Positions 28,641 to 37,338 of a stretch of 64,000 nucleotides of DNA are shown one piece after another; positions within the stretch are counted from its first letter, which is position 1; every line of letters begins with the position of its first letter. The stretch is from Tabrizicola sp. TH137 (lineage in GTDB: Bacteria > Pseudomonadota > Alphaproteobacteria > Rhodobacterales > Rhodobacteraceae): NCBI RefSeq assembly GCF_002855575.1, contig NZ_PKRQ01000007.1, positions 62,001-126,000 on the forward strand. Reading direction: 5' to 3'. The notes below the pieces were generated by a model that worked only from the letters and a program-made list of their open reading frames with translations, did not search any database and was not told the origin of the DNA. The translations under genes were made by a program, and so were the position numbers.

Positions 28641-30482
28641 TCAGGCGTTGTCGGGCAGCACCCGCACGGCCCCCTTGTCAGCCGAGGCCGCAAAGAGCGC
28701 ATAGGCCTTCAGCGCCGTCGTCACCTTGCGCGGGCGCGGCTTGGCGGGCTTCCATCCCAGCTTGTCCTGCGCGGCCCGGCGCTCGGCCAGTTCCGCCTCG
28801 GAAATCCGCAGGTTGATCGTCCGGCTGGGAATGTCGATGTCGATCATGTCGCCATCCCGCACCAGCCCGATCGCCCCGCCCGAGGCCGCCTCAGGCGAGG
28901 CATGGCCGATCGACAGGCCCGAGGTTCCGCCCGAAAAGCGTCCATCCGTCAAAAGCGCGCAGACCTTGCCCAGCCCCTTGGATTTCAGATAGCTGGTGGG
29001 ATAGAGCATCTCCTGCATCCCCGGCCCGCCCTTCGGCCCCTCATAGCGGATGACGACCACATCCCCCGCCTTCACCTCATTGTTCAGGATGCCCGCCACA
29101 GCGTCATTCTGCGACTCGTAAACCTTCGCAGGGCCCGAAAAGACGAAGATTGCCTCATCCACACCCGCCGTCTTCACGATGCAGCCGTCCAGCGCGATAT
29201 TGCCTTTCAGCACCGCCAGACCGCCCTCCTTGGTGAAGGCATGTTCCGCCGACCGGATCACACCCTTTTCCCGGTCAAGGTCCAGTTCCGCATAGCGCTT
29301 CTCCTGCGAAAAGGCCGTGGCCGACCGCACATTGCCGGGGGCCGCCTTGAAGAAATGCCGCACGCTGTCATGGTTCGTGCGGCTGATGTCCCAGTGATCC
29401 AGCGCCGCGCCCATCGTGGGGGAATGGACCGTCACGCAATCGCGGTGCAGAAGGCCCGCATTGTCCAGCTGGCCGAGGATCGCCATGATCCCGCCCGCAC
29501 GATGGACGTCCTCCATATGCACATCCGACTTGGCGGGCGCGACCTTGCACAGGCAGGGAACCTTGCGCGACAGCCTGTCGATATCATCCTGATCGAAGTC
29601 GATGCCCCCCTCATGCGCGGCGGCAAGGATGTGCAGGATCGTGTTGGTGGACCCGCCCATCGCGATATCCAGCGCCATCGCATTCTCGAAGGCCTTCTTG
29701 TTCGCCACATTGCGCGGCAGCACGCTGTCGTCATTCTGCTCGTAATGGCGCTTCGTGATATCCACGATCAGGTGCCCCGCCTCCACGAACAGCCGCCGCC
29801 GATCGGCATGGGTGGCCAGCGTCGAACCATTCCCGGGCAGCGACAGGCCCAGCGCCTCGGTCAGGCAATTCATCGAATTGGCGGTGAACATGCCGGAACA
29901 GGACCCGCAGGTCGGGCAGGCCTCCTTCTCGATCGCCTCGACCTCGGCATCGCTGTAGCTTTCATCCGCCGCCACGACCATCGCATCGACGAGATCGAGC
30001 GCCAGTTCCTTCCCCTTCACAATGGCCTTCCCGGCCTCCATCGGCCCGCCCGACACGAAGACGGCGGGAATGTTCAGCCGCATCGCCGCCATCAGCATGC
30101 CGGGGGTGATCTTGTCGCAGTTCGAGATGCAGACCATCGCATCGGCGCAATGGGCATTGACCATGTATTCCACGCTATCGGCGATGATCTCGCGCGACGG
30201 GAGGGAATAGAGCATCCCGTCATGCCCCATCGCGATCCCGTCATCGACGGCGATGGTGTTGAACTCCTTGGCCACGCCCCCCGCCGCCTCGACCTCGCGC
30301 GCCACCAATTGCCCAAGGTCCTTCAGATGCACATGCCCCGGCACGAACTGGGTAAAGCTGTTCACGATGGCGATGATCGGCTTGCCGAAATCGCCATCCT
30401 TCATGCCGGTCGCGCGCCAAAGGCCCCGGGCGCCGGCCATGTTGCGGCCATGGGTGGTTGTGCGGGAACGATAGGCGGGCAT
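28641..30482 (-). CDS. ilvD: Dihydroxy-acid dehydratase
   Basis: The 613-residue enzyme dehydrates 2,3-dihydroxy acids in valine, leucine and isoleucine synthesis. The N-terminus ([20 protein letters not shown]) and the iron-sulfur ligand segments [11 protein letters not shown] and [15 protein letters not shown] match true IlvD closely, so a sugar-acid dehydratase reading was rejected. The ATG at 30482 follows GGAGGAGA. The FAH-family gene starts upstream on the same strand, ending 71 nt before ilvD, but a shared operon is not certain. Confidence 0.95.
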   Translation of the reverse strand: MPAYRSRTTTHGRNMAGARGLWRATGMKDGDFGKPIIAIVNSFTQFVPGHVHLKDLGQLVAREVEAAGGVAKEFNTIAVDDGIAMGHDGMLYSLPSREIIADSVEYMVNAHCADAMVCISNCDKITPGMLMAAMRLNIPAVFVSGGPMEAGKAIVKGKELALDLVDAMVVAADESYSDAEVEAIEKEACPTCGSCSGMFTANSMNCLTEALGLSLPGNGSTLATHADRRRLFVEAGHLIVDITKRHYEQNDDSVLPRNVANKKAFENAMALDIAMGGSTNTILHILAAAHEGGIDFDQDDIDRLSRKVPCLCKVAPAKSDVHMEDVHRAGGIMAILGQLDNAGLLHRDCVTVHSPTMGAALDHWDISRTNHDSVRHFFKAAPGNVRSATAFSQEKRYAELDLDREKGVIRSAEHAFTKEGGLAVLKGNIALDGCIVKTAGVDEAIFVFSGPAKVYESQNDAVAGILNNEVKAGDVVVIRYEGPKGGPGMQEMLYPTSYLKSKGLGKVCALLTDGRFSGGTSGLSIGHASPEAASGGAIGLVRDGDMIDIDIPSRTINLRISEAELAERRAAQDKLGWKPAKPRPRKVTTALKAYALFAASADKGAVRVLPDNA

Positions 30483-30553
30483 GGGCGTCTCCTCCGACAG
30501 ACATGACACAGCCGCATCGCATCCGCGCCGCGCTGGGTCAAGTCACTGCCCCC

Positions 30554-31690
30554 TCAGAGCAGGCCGCGCCCTGCCAGATTCCGCATCAGGGCCCCGGCAC
30601 CAAAGGTCCATTCCGGCAGGTCCGTCGCCAGATGCACCGTATTGCGCAGACTGCCCAGCGCCGGGGTGAAGATCGTCACCACATCCCCCATGTGATGGGT
30701 AAAGCCCTGCCCCGGCGCATCCCGATCCTGCACCGGCGCGAACATCGTCCCGCAATAGAGCACGAAGCCATCCGGATACTGATGATGCGCCCCGCGCGTC
30801 TGGGCCACCAGATCGGCCGGGTCGCGGCTGATCTCGGCCATCGAAGATCGCCCTTCCAGCACGAAACCGTCCTCGCCCGTCACCTCCAGCGTCAATTCCA
30901 TCTTCCGCACGTCATTGAGCGAGAAGTCGTCATCGAACAGCCGGATGAAGGGGCCAATCGCCGCCGAGGCGTTGTTGTCCTTCGCCTTCCCCAGAAGCAG
31001 CGCCGACCGCCCCTCCACATCGCGCAGATTGACGTCATTGCCCAGCGTCGCCCCGACAATCCGCCCCGTGGAATCCACCGCCAGAACCACCTCCGGCTCT
31101 GGGTTGTTCCAACGGCTCACCGGATGCAGGCCCACGCCCGCGCCCCAGCCGACCGCCGCCATCGGCGGGGCCTTGGTAAACACCTCCGCATCCGGGCCGA
31201 TTCCGACCTCGAGATATTGCGACCACAGCCCCTCTGCCTGCAAAACCGCCTTCACCTCGGCGGCCTTTGGCGATCCCGGCACCAGATTGCGCAGGCTGTC
31301 GCCAATCACCCCGGCCACGCGGGCCCGCACGGCCTCGGCCCGCGTCGGGTCGCCGCCTGCACGCTCTTCGATCACCCGTTCCAGCATGGACCGCGCGAAG
31401 GTCACGCCACAGGCCTTGACCGCCTGCAAATCGACCGGCGCCAGCAGCCGCGTCCCGCCCCGCCCCTGAAGTGAACCGGCAACGATCTCGTCCAGGCTGC
31501 CGATGTCCTCACCCGCAATCCCGGCCACGATTTCCGGCACATCTTCGGCCTCTAGCAGATCACGCATCGTGGGCGTGGCCCGCGTGGTGATGTCCACCAC
31601 CCGATCCCCGCGCAAGGTCACCACCGAAGGACCGATACCCCGCCGCCAGACGCGACCGACAAACACCCCGGATCCCGGCAGGTTCAGCAT
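30554..31690 (-). CDS. Fumarylacetoacetate hydrolase family protein (sugar-acid type)
   Basis: The 378-residue protein has an N-terminal extension followed by the FAH fold with recognisable segments EVVLAVDSTGRIVGATLGNDVNLRD, LLLGKAKDNNASAAIGPF and LYCGTMFAPVQDRDAPGQGFTHHMGDVVTIFTPALGSLRNTV. This longer form resembles 2-dehydro-3-deoxy-arabinonate dehydratase or related 2-keto-3-deoxy sugar-acid enzymes rather than fumarylacetoacetase. Acidic metal ligands are expected in the WNNPEPEVVL region. The start codon is 474 nt from the divergent peptidase gene. Substrate remains unproven. Confidence 0.8.
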   Translation of the reverse strand: MLNLPGSGVFVGRVWRRGIGPSVVTLRGDRVVDITTRATPTMRDLLEAEDVPEIVAGIAGEDIGSLDEIVAGSLQGRGGTRLLAPVDLQAVKACGVTFARSMLERVIEERAGGDPTRAEAVRARVAGVIGDSLRNLVPGSPKAAEVKAVLQAEGLWSQYLEVGIGPDAEVFTKAPPMAAVGWGAGVGLHPVSRWNNPEPEVVLAVDSTGRIVGATLGNDVNLRDVEGRSALLLGKAKDNNASAAIGPFIRLFDDDFSLNDVRKMELTLEVTGEDGFVLEGRSSMAEISRDPADLVAQTRGAHHQYPDGFVLYCGTMFAPVQDRDAPGQGFTHHMGDVVTIFTPALGSLRNTVHLATDLPEWTFGAGALMRNLAGRGLL

Positions 31691-32164
31691 TCCCTCACCC
31701 CGTTCTTCTCCCCCGTTCCGCCACTCTTGCGCAGGGAGGCGGTGAAGGGCAAGCCGTGAGCCGTCAGAACTTCGGATCCGGCGGAGACTGTCAGCCCGTC
31801 AGCGGAAGATTCGCAAAGGGATTGAAAACCGTGGCCGCCCCCGACCATCGGCAACGCCGATCTCCGGCATCGGGGGCACCGTGGCCACCCCAGGGCAGTC
31901 CGGCGTCACCACGCCGGATGACCGCCCCGCCAGGTGACCCGGACCACCTTGCCCCGGCTGGGTTCTCCCGCGATCCGGATAGCTTTCCGTTTCAGCCCCG
32001 ATATGGCGCACACCGAGAGGCCAGATCACAGGGTGCGTTTCGCCGCGATCTTGCCGCAATCCTGCATCCGAAAGGATGCCAAACCCTCTGTATGGAGATA
32101 TTCACTCAATTCGATAAATCTCTTATTCTGACACTAAGGCGCCTGCTGCGCCACGGGATGGACC
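31691..32164. other. Intergenic region between the FAH gene and the transglutaminase-like gene
   Basis: No convincing gene was seen in these 474 nt. There is a perfect hairpin (TCCGGCGT, loop CACC, ACGCCGGA) at 31899-31918 and an A/T-rich tract around 32095-32140 (GATATTCACTC, TCGATAAATCTCTTATTCTG) that probably holds the promoter of the downstream gene. The left end should contain the FAH promoter on the minus strand. Confidence 0.5.
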
Positions 32165-32869
32165 ATGGTCCGCGTCATCTTCGCCCTCTTCGCCACCCTT
32201 CTCGCCCTTCCTGCCCAGGCGGCAGACAGCCTGCCCGAGGCAGGTGGAAAGGCCATCCCCGTGCCACAGGCCACGATCATGGCCCGCAGCCATCCAGATG
32301 TTGCCTCCTGCACCGCCTATCAGAATGCCTACACTGCCGCAGGCTGGCCACGCGGCGGCGGAATCGACACGATCCAGCAGATCGACAGACTGGTTCGCGC
32401 AGGCATGGTCTTCCGCAACGACAGCGGCACCGACACGTGGACCCCGCTCACCCGGGCGCTGATCGCGGGCAAGCGCCCTGCGGGCGACTGCGACGACATG
32501 AGCATCAGCAGCGCCCAACTGGCCGTTTGCGCCGGCATCCCTGCCGATCGGCTCGGCCTCTTGATCACCACAAGTCCCCTCGGCCGGGGGCGCGAACTTC
32601 ACATGCTCGCCTTCTACATCGACCCGTCCGACCGGACATGGGTCTTTGGCGATACCTTCGGCCGCCCCCGCCCCCTTGCGCGCGTGGACGAACGGCTTGT
32701 CTTCATGGCCTATCTCGACAATGTCACGGCTTGGTATGGCCTTCTGGGCCGAAGCGATCCGTCTCGCGGCACCAGCGACCTGCCCGCAACGTCAACCATC
32801 CCGCAGGCGGAGGGTGCTCGCCAGAGCCCGGCCAGTTGCGGCAGCCATGTCGAAGACACTGGCCATTAG
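32165..32869 (+). CDS. Bacterial transglutaminase-like cysteine peptidase (BTLCP)
   Basis: The 234-residue protein has a signal peptide ending near residue 20 (FALFATLLALPAQAA) and the BTLCP domain. The catalytic residues are Cys109 in RPAGDCDDMSI, His146 in RELHMLAF and Asp163 in VFGDTFGRP. The WTPLTRALIAGK run before the Cys is the family hallmark. Such proteins act in the periplasm; some process large RTX adhesins (LapG-type), but here no LapD/GGDEF partner is adjacent. It is a lone gene; the next gene converges 16 nt away. Confidence 0.85.
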   Translation: MVRVIFALFATLLALPAQAADSLPEAGGKAIPVPQATIMARSHPDVASCTAYQNAYTAAGWPRGGGIDTIQQIDRLVRAGMVFRNDSGTDTWTPLTRALIAGKRPAGDCDDMSISSAQLAVCAGIPADRLGLLITTSPLGRGRELHMLAFYIDPSDRTWVFGDTFGRPRPLARVDERLVFMAYLDNVTAWYGLLGRSDPSRGTSDLPATSTIPQAEGARQSPASCGSHVEDTGH

Positions 32870-32885
32870 AAGGGCCATCAGACAG

Positions 32886-33575
32886 TCAGACTGATCTCGG
32901 GCGGGCGATGTCATTCGCCCCCTCCTCTTCGGGACCAAGGCCATAGCTCATCCGCTGCATCTGCGCGATGACCCGCTCCATCTCGTCATCCGGCAGGATG
33001 GGCGGTTCGCCCAGGGCCAGCGCCTGCACATACATCCGCGCCAGCGTCTCCACCTCCACCGCCATCCACAGCGCGCCGTCCAGCGTGGTGCCAAGGCTGA
33101 TCTGCCCGTGCTGGCCCAGCAGGCAGGCCATCCGGTCCTCCAGCGCCTCGATTGCCGCATCCGAAAGGGCCTGTGTGCCGAAAGTGGCATAGCGCGCGCA
33201 GCGCAGGCTGTTCCCCCCCATCACGCCCACCATGTAGTGAAAGGCGGGAATGCTGCGATGATGGCAGGCCACGGATGTCGCATAGGCGGAATGGCAGTGC
33301 AGCACCACGTTCACATCGCCACGCGCCCTCAGGATATCGCGGTGGAAACGCCATTCCGAGGAAGGCCGCCGTCCCTCATAGCTGCCATCCCAGTACATCC
33401 GGACAAGGTCCTCCGGCTGCATCACATCATAGGGGAGCGATGAAGGCGTGATCAGGAACCCGTCCCCATGCCGCAGCGAAAGATTGCCCGCCGTCCCCTG
33501 ATTGATGCCGGTCTCGTTCATCTTCCGGCAGGTCGCGACCATCGCCGCGCGCAGGCTTGCTTCGTCATCCGTCAT
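32886..33575 (-). CDS. Class II aldolase (fuculose-1-phosphate aldolase type)
   Basis: The 229-residue protein has the class II aldolase/adducin fold. Residues corresponding to FucA are present: Glu74 (catalytic), zinc ligands His93 and His95 in VLHCHSAYATS and His155 in LGQHGQIS. It would split a ketose-1-phosphate into dihydroxyacetone phosphate and an aldehyde, or catalyse the ribulose-5-phosphate 4-epimerase reaction of its relatives. It is the last gene of the four-gene operon and its start overlaps the FGGY kinase stop (ATGA). Confidence 0.88.
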   Translation of the reverse strand: MTDDEASLRAAMVATCRKMNETGINQGTAGNLSLRHGDGFLITPSSLPYDVMQPEDLVRMYWDGSYEGRRPSSEWRFHRDILRARGDVNVVLHCHSAYATSVACHHRSIPAFHYMVGVMGGNSLRCARYATFGTQALSDAAIEALEDRMACLLGQHGQISLGTTLDGALWMAVEVETLARMYVQALALGEPPILPDDEMERVIAQMQRMSYGLGPEEEGANDIARPRSV

Positions 33576-34978
33576 GTCGTCGCTTTCTCGGCTAAGGCGC
33601 GCCAGCGCGTGGCGTAATCGGTCAGGTCCGGCAGTCCGGGCAGGGCTGCGGGCGTGGTCAGTTCTGGCGCAGGCATCGCCCGCCCGGGATGGCAGAGCGC
33701 CGCCGCCCCCGCCGCAACGCCATGCCCTTCGGCATTCACCCGCGTAACCCGGCCCGGTCGCAACGCCGCTACCAGCGCCGCAAAGGCCGGATCGCGCAGG
33801 AAACTGCCGTCCAGCACCCAGTCCCGCTCCGGGTCAAGCCGGTTGCCGCATTCCACCGTCAGCAGCGCGACATACAGGACCGCAAGCGCAAGGCGCTCCG
33901 CCGCCCCGTCCGGCGCCGGGCCGATGATCCGCCCCTGCTCTGCCGATCCCGGAAACTGCCCGTCATTCGTCCCGAAGGCCGGCAAGGCCATCGTCCCCTG
34001 CGTCACCACCCGCCCCAGAGCCGCCGGATCAGCAAGCGCCCCTTCGGGTTGCGCACCAGCGAGGATGGCGAATTCCCGCCCGCCCATCGTCAGGGCCCCG
34101 CAGACCGGCGCCCCTGCCACATCGGCATTGCAGGTCATGCCCCGCGTCTCGTCCAGCCGCGCCGGATCAATCCCGTCAGCCATCGCCACGATCCATGTGC
34201 CGGTAGAGATCACGCAGATCCTTTCCATCCCCGCCGCGCGATAGCGATGGAAATTGGCCGAGGAATCATGCACTCCGGCCCGCACACGCAGCTTCGGCAC
34301 CCCCTGTGCCACAAGCGTGGCCCGGACCGGCCCCAGCGCATCAGATGCCTTCGCGAAAGGCGGCATCAGCCGCGCCCATCCCCGCGCGGCGACAATCGGC
34401 GACCACTCCGCCCGCGCGACATTCCACAGATGCGATTGCGCGCCCAGGGTCGTGACCTCGCTCGCCGCAACACCCGTCAGGCGCCATGCCCAGTATTGCG
34501 GAATGCCAAGGCACCATCGCGCCCGCGCAAAGGCCTTTGGACAATCCCGCTCGGCCCAGAACATCTGCCGCGCAGTATGTGTCGCAGCCATCATCACCGC
34601 CGATCCCCGGTCCAGGAAATCCCCCGCCAGCGGCGCATATTCGGCGGCCAGCCCATCCGGCAAGGGCTGCTCGTAATCCACCATGGGCAAGACCGCACCA
34701 TCGCCCCCCGCATCCGGGTCATCGCCCACCAGCACGCCCCCGGAGCCGTGGCCAGAGGCCACGAAATGCGCCAGCGGATGCCGCCGTGCCAGATCGGCCA
34801 GCCCCGCCAGCACCCAGCCGTTCAGCGCCTTCAGGTCATGGTGCCGCCAGGGCGGGCCGGGCAGCACGGCATTCGGCACGGACAGCGTCTCGATCACCTG
34901 CCCGTCGATGTCGCAGGCCGAAAGCTTCACATTGGACTTGCCGACATCCAGAACGGCGATGATGCCCGATCCTGCCAT
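33572..34978 (-). CDS. FGGY-family carbohydrate kinase
   Basis: The 468-residue kinase starts with the phosphate-binding loop LDVGKSNVK (about 9-17) and has the STGTWIVAMADGI segment of the second domain. It resembles the rhamnulokinase/fuculokinase branch that phosphorylates ketoses at C1. With the downstream class II aldolase and upstream 3-epimerase, it completes a ketose degradation route. It starts 3 nt after the small kinase stop. The exact ketose is unknown. Confidence 0.88.
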   Translation of the reverse strand: MAGSGIIAVLDVGKSNVKLSACDIDGQVIETLSVPNAVLPGPPWRHHDLKALNGWVLAGLADLARRHPLAHFVASGHGSGGVLVGDDPDAGGDGAVLPMVDYEQPLPDGLAAEYAPLAGDFLDRGSAVMMAATHTARQMFWAERDCPKAFARARWCLGIPQYWAWRLTGVAASEVTTLGAQSHLWNVARAEWSPIVAARGWARLMPPFAKASDALGPVRATLVAQGVPKLRVRAGVHDSSANFHRYRAAGMERICVISTGTWIVAMADGIDPARLDETRGMTCNADVAGAPVCGALTMGGREFAILAGAQPEGALADPAALGRVVTQGTMALPAFGTNDGQFPGSAEQGRIIGPAPDGAAERLALAVLYVALLTVECGNRLDPERDWVLDGSFLRDPAFAALVAALRPGRVTRVNAEGHGVAAGAAALCHPGRAMPAPELTTPAALPGLPDLTDYATRWRALAEKATT

Positions 34979-34981
34979 GTG

Positions 34982-35623
34982 CTAGCCGTTCGGAAGCCGG
35001 AAATCCGCGTCGCGGCTTTCCGCCATGACAAAGCGCCCGTTGGGCAGGTCATTGCCCTCCAGTTTCCAGGCGATCTCCTCCGGCGTCAGGTTGTAATGGG
35101 TCCAGCGCGCCGTCAGCCGGTCCCGCAGCACGGCTTCGGGCACATCGACCAGCACCGCCACATCGAAAAGCGGGCGCAGCCGCGACCATGGCTCTTGCCC
35201 CAGCAGCAGGTAATTCCCCTCGGCGATGATGATCGGCACCTCTGCCGCGATCATCCGCGCCCCGGCCCGCGCGATTTCGATATCGCGATCAAAGACCGGG
35301 ACGGCGACAAATGCCTCATCCCGCGCCCGCAACCGCAGCAAGGTGTGGTGCAGCCCGCCCACATCGAATGTCTCCGGCGCGCCCTTCCGGGGGCGCAATC
35401 CCGCCGGCACCAGATGCAGGTCATCGTAATGATACCCGTCCATCGGCAGCACCGCAGCCATGTCCGGCGCCCGCGCATTCAACACCTCGGCCAAACGCTC
35501 TGCCACGGTCGATTTGCCCGATCCGGGCGCCCCGGCCAGGGCCGCGACCACGCGCCCGCCACCCTCTGCACGGGCCGCCAGCAGTTCTGCCAGACTTGCG
35601 ATGTCGATGGTCAGTGCCGTCAT
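34982..35623 (-). CDS. Small P-loop sugar or nucleoside kinase (PanK/uridine kinase-like, FrcK type)
   Basis: The 213-residue protein has a P-loop at 31-39 (GAPGSGKST), a DGYHYDD substrate/metal motif and a lid-like segment (TARWTHYNLTPEEIAWKLEGND). It belongs to the nucleoside/nucleotide kinase group that includes FrcK-like kinases of sugar operons. It lies between the 3-epimerase (8 nt before) and FGGY kinase. Two kinases in one short operon suggest either two phosphorylation steps or two entry sugars. Confidence 0.85.
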   Translation of the reverse strand: MTALTIDIASLAELLAARAEGGGRVVAALAGAPGSGKSTVAERLAEVLNARAPDMAAVLPMDGYHYDDLHLVPAGLRPRKGAPETFDVGGLHHTLLRLRARDEAFVAVPVFDRDIEIARAGARMIAAEVPIIIAEGNYLLLGQEPWSRLRPLFDVAVLVDVPEAVLRDRLTARWTHYNLTPEEIAWKLEGNDLPNGRFVMAESRDADFRLPNG

Positions 35624-35631
35624 CTTGCGCC

Positions 35632-36480
35632 TCAGATCAACCGATATTGCCGCGCCTTATTCCGCAGGAAGGGCAGACCCTTGTCCATCACCTCTTCGAA
35701 GTTTTCCGCGACAGGACGCCAGACAGCCAGACCATAGGCCACCTCGGGCGGCATGTTGATGAAGCTTTCCATCGCCAGCCCGCCTTTGAATCCAATGGCC
35801 GCCAGCGTGGCATAGACCTCGTCCCAGTCGCAGGTGCCTTCGCCGGGCGTGCCTCGGTCGCTTTCCGACAGGTGGATGTAGCGCAGATGGTCGCGGGCAT
35901 CGAGGATGCCGTTTCCCGCGCCCTTCTCCTCGATATTCATGTGATAGGTATCAAGGTGAATGAAGATGTTGTCCGCCCCCACCTTCTCGATCATCCATTT
36001 GGCCTGCGCGGCGGTGTTGATCAGATGGTTCTCGTAGCGGTTCACCGGTTCGATCCCGAAGGCGATTCCCCGGGCCTTGGCATGTTTCGCAACTGCCGCC
36101 AGGGCGCGGGCGATGTTGTCGTACTCCGCCATGGTCGGCGGCAGGCCCGTGCGCTGCCCGATCCCGCCATAGGTCACGCCCGACAGCGCCTCCGCCCCCA
36201 TCGCGGCGGCGGTGTCGATACAGTCGCACAGATGCGCGATGGCCCCCTCGGGGTTGACGCTCGCCCAGTTCCGCTCGGGCAGGCCCAGCGAACAGACCGC
36301 GCGCATCCCGTGCCGTTCCAGCAGCGCCCGCGTATGCGCCGCATCCACGATGGCGGTATTCAGCAGCGCGATCTCGATGAAATCCATCCTGTAGGCCGCC
36401 GCAGCGGGAATCGTCCGCTCCGCCCCGGCGCGATCCCAATGCATGGTCCACATGCTGGTGTGAACGCCAAAACCTTCCAT
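35632..36480 (-). CDS. Ketose 3-epimerase (D-tagatose/D-psicose 3-epimerase-like)
   Basis: The 282-residue TIM barrel carries the full Mn2+ ligand set known from D-tagatose 3-epimerase: Glu144 in GIEPVNRYE, Asp177 in HLDTYHMNIEE, His203 in YIHLSESDRG and Glu238 in GLAMESFIN. It inverts C3 of a free ketohexose or ketopentose. It is the first gene of the operon, transcribed away from the PepSY region, with its promoter in the 236-nt gap to its right. No transporter or regulator is attached, so uptake is encoded elsewhere. Confidence 0.9.
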   Translation of the reverse strand: MEGFGVHTSMWTMHWDRAGAERTIPAAAAYRMDFIEIALLNTAIVDAAHTRALLERHGMRAVCSLGLPERNWASVNPEGAIAHLCDCIDTAAAMGAEALSGVTYGGIGQRTGLPPTMAEYDNIARALAAVAKHAKARGIAFGIEPVNRYENHLINTAAQAKWMIEKVGADNIFIHLDTYHMNIEEKGAGNGILDARDHLRYIHLSESDRGTPGEGTCDWDEVYATLAAIGFKGGLAMESFINMPPEVAYGLAVWRPVAENFEEVMDKGLPFLRNKARQYRLI

Positions 36481-36661
36481 CCCGTTCCCCCCTCATCTCC
36501 GGCCTTGCCCTGCGCCCTGGCGCAGGGCGGATCCCTGCCCGGCGCATCCGGCCCGCCTTCGACGGCAGATGACATCAGCAAAGGCCCTGAAGGCAACGCC
36601 GCTCTTGCCCTCGGGCGCAATTTCCTCCCCGCGCGGGCGGCGACTGCGGCACAAAGGCCAA

Positions 36662-36685
36662 AGGCCGGGCTTTCGCCCGGCCTTC
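36662..36685. terminator. Terminator after the minus-strand PepSY gene
   Basis: AAGGCCGGGC and GCCCGGCCTT pair perfectly over 10 bp around TTTC. It lies 31 nt past the stop of the minus-strand PepSY gene. T-richness after the stem is weak on both strands. Confidence 0.65.
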
Positions 36686-36716
36686 TCTCCTGCCCTTCGG
36701 TCTTGTGCCGACCTGC

Positions 36717-37208
36717 TCAGTCCTCGACGTGCTTGCTCAGGATCGCGTTGTTCGCGGTGTCCACATACATTTCCCAACGCATCCCGGCCGGGTCGATCAC
36801 ATCCATCTCCACGACAGACCCGTCCTCGCGGCTGATGTCGAGAATGCGGTAGCCGCGCGCTTCCCAGTTTCCGGCCACTTCGGCCAGCGGCAGCACCACA
36901 CCGGACCCCGACAGGCCGTCATCCGCCCCATGGCCGCCATGGCGGCGCCCGTGATCATCGCCCGGGCCATCATCGGCGCCATGGCCACCATGGCGACGCC
37001 CGTGATCATCGCCCGCGCCGTCATCACTGCTGCGACCACCCCGGTCGCCACCGCGGTCGTCGCTGCCCCGATCATCGCTGCCGCTGTCATCGCTGCCGCC
37101 ATAGGCGGTGCTCGTCACCGACATCAGCGAAAGCGCGCCGACGACGGCGGCGACCAGAGCGAAGCCCATCGAGATATGGCCTGCACGGCGGAGTTCATTG
37201 GAGGTCAT
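36717..37208 (-). CDS. PepSY-domain protein with His/Asp-rich tandem repeat
   Basis: The protein has an N-terminal membrane segment/signal (HISMGFALVAAVVGALSLMSV), a disordered Asp/Gly/Arg/His linker and a C-terminal PepSY-like domain (VVLPLAEVAGNWEARGYRILDISREDGSVVEMDVIDPAGMRWEMYVDTANNAIL). The linker contains two exact-looking copies of a 17-residue unit, GDDHGRRHGGHGADDG plus P or L, suggesting metal binding. The start at 37208 is preceded by GAAGGATG; a Met six codons earlier has no such site. It diverges from the second PepSY gene across an operator-rich promoter. Likely periplasmic partner or target of the adjacent two-component system. Confidence 0.8.
   Translation of the reverse strand: MTSNELRRAGHISMGFALVAAVVGALSLMSVTSTAYGGSDDSGSDDRGSDDRGGDRGGRSSDDGAGDDHGRRHGGHGADDGPGDDHGRRHGGHGADDGLSGSGVVLPLAEVAGNWEARGYRILDISREDGSVVEMDVIDPAGMRWEMYVDTANNAILSKHVED
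36919..37020 (-). repeat. 51-bp tandem duplication in the PepSY gene
   Basis: Two adjacent 51-bp units (36919-36969 and 36970-37020) differ at only a few bases and encode the duplicated 17-residue His/Asp-rich linker. The phase is codon-exact, so the duplication kept the frame. Confidence 0.85.
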
Positions 37209-37276
37209 GGCATCATCCTTCATCATGTTTTCGGTTGCCCCTCACTGCGGGATGACACAGCTTTGCCACACGCTGC

Positions 37277-37315
37277 CTGACAGCGGCCTGACCCGGATTG
37301 TCAGCGAACTGTCAG
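37277..37315. promoter_or_regulatory. Symmetric OmpR/PhoB-type operator between the PepSY genes
   Basis: Two CTGAC pentamers (37277, 37288) and two GTCAG pentamers (37300, 37311) are each spaced exactly 11 bp, so the region contains two head-to-tail tandem half-site pairs facing each other. This is the spacing used by OmpR/PhoB-family dimers. The position between divergent PepSY genes, upstream of the response regulator gene, points to that regulator as binder and to autoregulation. Confidence 0.6.
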
Positions 37316-37338
37316 CTTCGTTCTGCTAGGGTGCGCCC

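Noticed and set aside
28641-30482. IlvD-family protein read as a sugar-acid dehydratase, given the adjacent FAH-family gene
   Set aside because: The sequence follows true biosynthetic IlvD almost word for word at the N-terminus and both cysteine regions, so the branched-chain amino acid role is preferred.
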